Shown here: piece after piece, positions 5,744 to 8,859 of the stretch
Layout of the letters: each line of letters starts with the position of its first letter
Position numbering within the stretch: the stretch's first letter is position 1
Source: Candidatus Poribacteria bacterium
GTDB taxonomy: Bacteria > Poribacteria > WGA-4E > UBA9662
Assembly: GCA_002729015.1 (NCBI GenBank)
Contig: PBVO01000141.1
Location: 7,294 to 16,152, forward strand
DNA: 8,859 bases
Direction of reading: 5' to 3'
The notes under the pieces: generated by a model
Database searches by the model: none
Told to the model about the DNA's origin: nothing
Seen by the model: only the letters and a program-made list of their open reading frames with translations
Position numbers and translations under genes: made by a program

Positions 5744-8029
5744 TCAAAATTCAAGATGAAAACCAAAAATTGGCAAGACACCAAACTGATAGATTTTTTT
5801 CTTTTCGTTTGCTTTTCTCAACCATTCAAAAGACCAGATATTCTGACGATTATAAACATTAGATACATCCAGATATGCTATCAAATTCAAACGATCAAAT
5901 TGGAAACGCCGGTCTATTCTTAGATCTAGACTGTGGTAACTGTCTAAACGAGCTGAATTGGCGATTGGATCGTAGATTGCTTCCCAATCGCCGGAATCAT
6001 CGGTAGTCTCAAAACTGCCGATGATTGGCGTGTACGGTCGCCCCGATAGGTATCGCCATTGTAGACTAAACTCAAATTTATTTGAGAACTTATACCCACC
6101 ATTTATACTAAAGATGTGTGGTATGTCAAAATCCCATACAAATTTTCCTCGTTCGGGTGTTTCAAAGCGAGATAGAGAGTAGGTATAACTAGCTCGCCCG
6201 TATAGTCGATGGGTCAGCTTTTTGTGTAAGAACAAGTCAATTCCTGTTACCCATCCCGAACCATTGTTAGATAAATTTACCATTTCATTTTTGATGGGAA
6301 CCGGATAATCCGCATATTGTTTCCCATAAACTTCAACACTGAATAGAAGATCTGTTCTCAGTAGATGTTGTAAGCCTGTCACATAGTGTGTGGATTTTAG
6401 GTCTTTTAAATAGCGGTTTTGGTGATCCCACAAAATAAAAAAGTAAGGTGGCGTTTGATAATAAACACCGTAAGCGAGATTAAATCGACTTTTGGAGGTG
6501 ACTTGCGAACTTAAACCTAGACGTGGACTTAGATGTTTTTGACTAGTTAAGGCGAAGTAGTCGGATCTTAAACCAAGTTTCATGTCTAGTATAGGAAGTG
6601 GTCGAATTGTATAGTGTAGGTACGTGGCCAGTTTATACGTTATTTCGTTTTCATTAATATCTAAGCGTCCGAATCGCATTAACTGTCCCGTTTCATTATT
6701 ATAAAGATCGATTCCTCTAGATTCATACTGATAATCAAGATGTGCTGTTTTGGCAGAAGCCCCAAACTGTAACTGGTGTTGTGAGGTCAAATCATAGTTA
6801 ATTTCTCCTTTGAGTTGATTCTCACCTTCCCAAGAATCATTAGTAAAAGCGCCACTCCCAACACTATCACCGCCATCAAACAGGTAACGATAACTGGAAT
6901 GAGATAATATGATGGTCGAATACCCTTTCTCGTCAAATAGGCTCTGCCATTTTAACCCCCATGTGTATTGGTAATTACCGTAATCAAGTGTATCAAAACC
7001 ACGACTAATATTATCATCAGCACTCTTAATTTTCATTTTATCAGAACCACCTATACCAATCAGAGATACAGTATCGGTATTCGATAGGTCGTAGGTTATT
7101 TTAGCCTGAAAGTCACTATAGTTAGGAATTGCAGTTACACCAAGCGAACTGGGTAATACATCTACCAAAAGGTCCAAGTAGCTACGACGAGCTGAAGCCA
7201 TCCAACTACCTTTTTGGCTAAATAAAGGACCTTCTACCGTGGTACCGAAGCCCGCAAAACCAGAATAAATATCTGTCTGCCACCGGTCCCTATTACCGTC
7301 TCTGAACTTAATATCCATCACTGATGATAACTTATCGCCATATTTTGCTGGAAATCCACCGGTATAAAAGGAGCATTGACGAACAAAATCGAGGTTGATC
7401 ATGCTAATTCCACCGCTCGAGGTTCCTTGGTCTCCAAAGTGATTACTATTGGGAATTTCTATGCCATCTAATAGTGTGAGGTTTTCGCGAGGGTGTCCAC
7501 CCCGTACTACTAATGCATTGATACCGTCAGAAGTAGAAAAGACACCTGGTAGGGCTCTCATTACCCGATGGATATCTTCGGCGCCGCCAGCAGAACGACG
7601 AACTTCCTCGAAACTAAAATTGTATGAACTAGTCGAAGCATTTGGTTGTTGTAGAAAAAAATTAGGCGTTGTTTCTACTTCACCTAACAGGAAAATCATC
7701 TTTGATAACTCGATTACCAATGGTCGATTGCGTCCTATAGTCGCTACGAGGTCGGTCTTGACAACGGTTTGATAATTCGGGTGAGCCACCTGAAGTGAAT
7801 AACTACCGGTTGGTAATGAAATCGAAAATTCACCTTTTGGGTTACTCGTAGTATTCTTACTGACCTGCCCGAAGATTGATATCTTGGCGTCAGCCAATAC
7901 TTTTTGTGTGGTTTGGTCCAGAATCTTACCTGTCAAAACTGCTTCGTTCCTATTTTCTGCCTCACTATTGTGATATGCTAGCGTCAGCCAAAAGAAATTA
8001 AAAATTAGAAAGAGTACCGAGCGTATCAT
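5744..8029 (-). CDS. TonB-dependent outer-membrane receptor with N-terminal carboxypeptidase-regulatory-like domain
   Basis: A complete 761-residue TonB-dependent receptor, normal length for the family. It imports an unidentified substrate across the outer membrane using TonB/ExbBD energy. A signal peptide covers about 1-24. A carboxypeptidase-regulatory-like beta-sandwich spans about 30-108 (LTGKILDQTTQKVLADAKI at its start, GEFSISLPTGSYSLQVAHPNY inside). A TonB-box-like LGEVETT (115-121) follows. The plug covers about 138-245, with RALPGV (158-163), VVRGG (174-178), LLDGIEIP (186-193) and GGFPAKYGDKLSSVMDI (224-240). The remainder is the beta-barrel, ending in the terminal Phe typical of outer-membrane proteins. 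It lacks the KLxxxW tail of its exported neighbours. I prefer the ATG at 8029; a TTG at 8032 would add one residue. No clear ribosome-binding site precedes either. No substrate-binding lipoprotein or TonB gene is adjacent. It faces the second LamG gene convergently. Confidence 0.9.
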   Translation of the reverse strand: MIRSVLFLIFNFFWLTLAYHNSEAENRNEAVLTGKILDQTTQKVLADAKISIFGQVSKNTTSNPKGEFSISLPTGSYSLQVAHPNYQTVVKTDLVATIGRNRPLVIELSKMIFLLGEVETTPNFFLQQPNASTSSYNFSFEEVRRSAGGAEDIHRVMRALPGVFSTSDGINALVVRGGHPRENLTLLDGIEIPNSNHFGDQGTSSGGISMINLDFVRQCSFYTGGFPAKYGDKLSSVMDIKFRDGNRDRWQTDIYSGFAGFGTTVEGPLFSQKGSWMASARRSYLDLLVDVLPSSLGVTAIPNYSDFQAKITYDLSNTDTVSLIGIGGSDKMKIKSADDNISRGFDTLDYGNYQYTWGLKWQSLFDEKGYSTIILSHSSYRYLFDGGDSVGSGAFTNDSWEGENQLKGEINYDLTSQHQLQFGASAKTAHLDYQYESRGIDLYNNETGQLMRFGRLDINENEITYKLATYLHYTIRPLPILDMKLGLRSDYFALTSQKHLSPRLGLSSQVTSKSRFNLAYGVYYQTPPYFFILWDHQNRYLKDLKSTHYVTGLQHLLRTDLLFSVEVYGKQYADYPVPIKNEMVNLSNNGSGWVTGIDLFLHKKLTHRLYGRASYTYSLSRFETPERGKFVWDFDIPHIFSINGGYKFSNKFEFSLQWRYLSGRPYTPIIGSFETTDDSGDWEAIYDPIANSARLDSYHSLDLRIDRRFQFDRLNLIAYLDVSNVYNRQNIWSFEWLRKANEKKKIYQFGVLPIFGFHLEF

Positions 8030-8061
8030 CAACGTATTTCACCGAACCATTTATTGAAATC

Positions 8062-8090
8062 AATATAACACTGACAATTGACTCTGACAA
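8062..8090 (-). promoter_or_regulatory. Strong sigma70-type promoter for the TonB-dependent receptor, with a repeated -35 element
   Basis: On the minus strand, TTGTCA (complement of 8085-8090), a 17-nt spacer and TATATT (complement of 8062-8067) each match five of six consensus positions. A start near 8055 would give a leader of about 25 nt. The -35 sequence TTGTCAG occurs twice, at 8084-8090 and 8071-8077 (complement), 13 nt apart, so the second copy lies within the spacer and could be an operator half-site. Confidence 0.5.
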
Positions 8091-8093
8091 GTA

Positions 8094-8711
8094 GCACAGG
8101 AACAACCTATATATTTGGAGTGAGGCTCATCAAATGGAGGAAGTAGCGGTAGAGACAAAGGCTAGTTTTTATTTCATTAGCTATTTTTTCTAGTTTAACA
8201 TCGAAATAATGTGTCTAAGAACTTACTTCTATCGAATTAAAGAAAGTGATTACAAAACTAGACCAAAGTGGAATACTGCTTGTATATAGATGAAAGCGAA
8301 CCATAATGGGGTAATTATGCCTCTACAGGGTAAATTAGCTCCAGTTCCTCTTTCTTTTCTATTCTCGATACTTGTTCTCAGAAAATACTATCCTGTCGGT
8401 CTCTATTACATCTATCTAATAAGTTCCAATTTAACATTCAGATTTTTCTTTTCTAAGCTCTATTCATTTTCGTTCCGTCAGTTTAGATATATAGAATTGT
8501 CTCCTGACACTTATACTATTCTGAATCTCTATAAAGGAATACAATGTGATGTTCAGGTCCCAAATATCATATTGTCTCAGATTTCAATCTGGACAAAAGA
8601 AAAGTTTTGCTCCCATTTAGCTTAGGTCATCTGATTGCTATTTTATTACTGGTAACCCCATTCGCTCTTTTTTAGTACATGTATTGCTTATCTTTTTAAT
8701 ATTGGAAAACA
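8094..8711. other. Divergent intergenic region with no convincing gene
   Basis: About 620 bases separate the receptor gene from the leucine-rich-repeat gene. A 111-codon open frame (8290-8625, plus strand) is rich in Phe, Tyr, Ser and Ile, has no ribosome-binding site and matches nothing I know, so I do not call it a gene. A 19-codon frame at 8134-8193 is likewise unsupported. CATAAT/ATTATG (8302-8307, 8314-8319) is a short inverted repeat of unknown meaning. Confidence 0.45.
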
Positions 8712-8859
8712 GTGAAAACCTATACCGACTTATTGGAGTCTATTAAAAAAGGGGATAAAGTTCAAGTTCTTGATTTGAGTAATCAAGGTTTGCATGAAAT
8801 TCTCCCTGAGATTGGTCAACTGACTAATCTGCGCACACTCCACTTGGGATCCAACCAAA
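8712..8859 (+). CDS. Leucine-rich-repeat protein, N-terminal part only (3' partial, GTG start)
   Basis: The frame opens at GTG 8712 and runs off the right edge after 49 complete codons. An in-frame TAA at 8697-8699 lies 15 bases upstream, and no other start codon lies between, so the GTG start is well supported; GGA at 8704-8706 may serve as a weak ribosome-binding site. Residues 1-15 form a polar helix-like lead-in. Leucine-rich repeats begin with VQVLDLSNQGL (residues 17-27), continuing with LPEIGQLTNLRTLHLGSNQ (31-49), the 23-residue L-P-x-x-I-x-x-L-x-x-L-x-x-L-x-L type. These repeats mediate protein binding. In bacteria this type occurs alone, or before Ras-like GTPase (Roco) or other signalling domains, and what follows is outside the window. 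There is no signal peptide, so the visible part suggests a cytoplasmic protein. Confidence 0.85.
   Translation, partial: MKTYTDLLESIKKGDKVQVLDLSNQGLHEILPEIGQLTNLRTLHLGSNQ

Noticed and set aside
7449..7772. 107-codon plus-strand open frame
   Set aside because: Entirely antisense to the plug region of the TonB-dependent receptor, whose family motifs are unmistakable; it is a frame shadow.
8134..8193. 19-codon frame as a possible leader peptide
   Set aside because: No attenuator-like structure and no nearby downstream gene; the next gene starts over 500 nt away.
8290..8625. 111-codon plus-strand open frame
   Set aside because: No ribosome-binding site, no recognisable family, aromatic- and Ser-rich composition typical of translated AT-rich non-coding DNA, and it sits in a divergent promoter region.

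Overview
The window looks like chromosomal DNA from an uncultured, AT-rich Gram-negative bacterium. An outer membrane is implied by a TonB-dependent receptor. Two secreted LamG proteins, a secreted amidotransferase-like protein, a cyclase fragment and a leucine-rich-repeat protein resemble what I associate with Candidatus Poribacteria (sponge symbionts) and relatives. That assignment is an inference from protein style; there is no rRNA or other marker gene here. Genes occupy about 68% of the window and are separated by long AT-rich gaps. Most look like single-gene transcription units, several with recognisable sigma70-type promoters.

Left part (1-2000): the 3' end of a protein ending in a class III nucleotidyl cyclase domain, which enters from beyond the left edge, then a cytoplasmic alpha/beta hydrolase. 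A doubtful minus-strand reading frame broken by one stop follows.

Middle (2000-5500): three genes for signal-peptide-bearing proteins of about 240-260 residues: LamG (+), amidotransferase-like (-), LamG (+). The two folds are unrelated, yet all three proteins end in the same short motif, K-L-x-x-x-W-x-x-[LI]-K, within the last 14 residues. The motif is absent from the other complete proteins in the window. This is the most interesting signal here and may be a C-terminal sorting or anchoring tag.

Right part (5700-8859): a complete TonB-dependent receptor on the minus strand behind a good promoter, a gap of about 0.6 kb with no convincing gene, and the first 49 codons of a leucine-rich-repeat protein with a GTG start, cut by the right edge.

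The secreted LamG proteins and the TonB-dependent receptor could work together at the cell surface in binding and importing polymer fragments. This rests only on proximity and family knowledge; gene orientation shows they do not form an operon. I saw no tRNA, rRNA, CRISPR array, insertion sequence or integrase.
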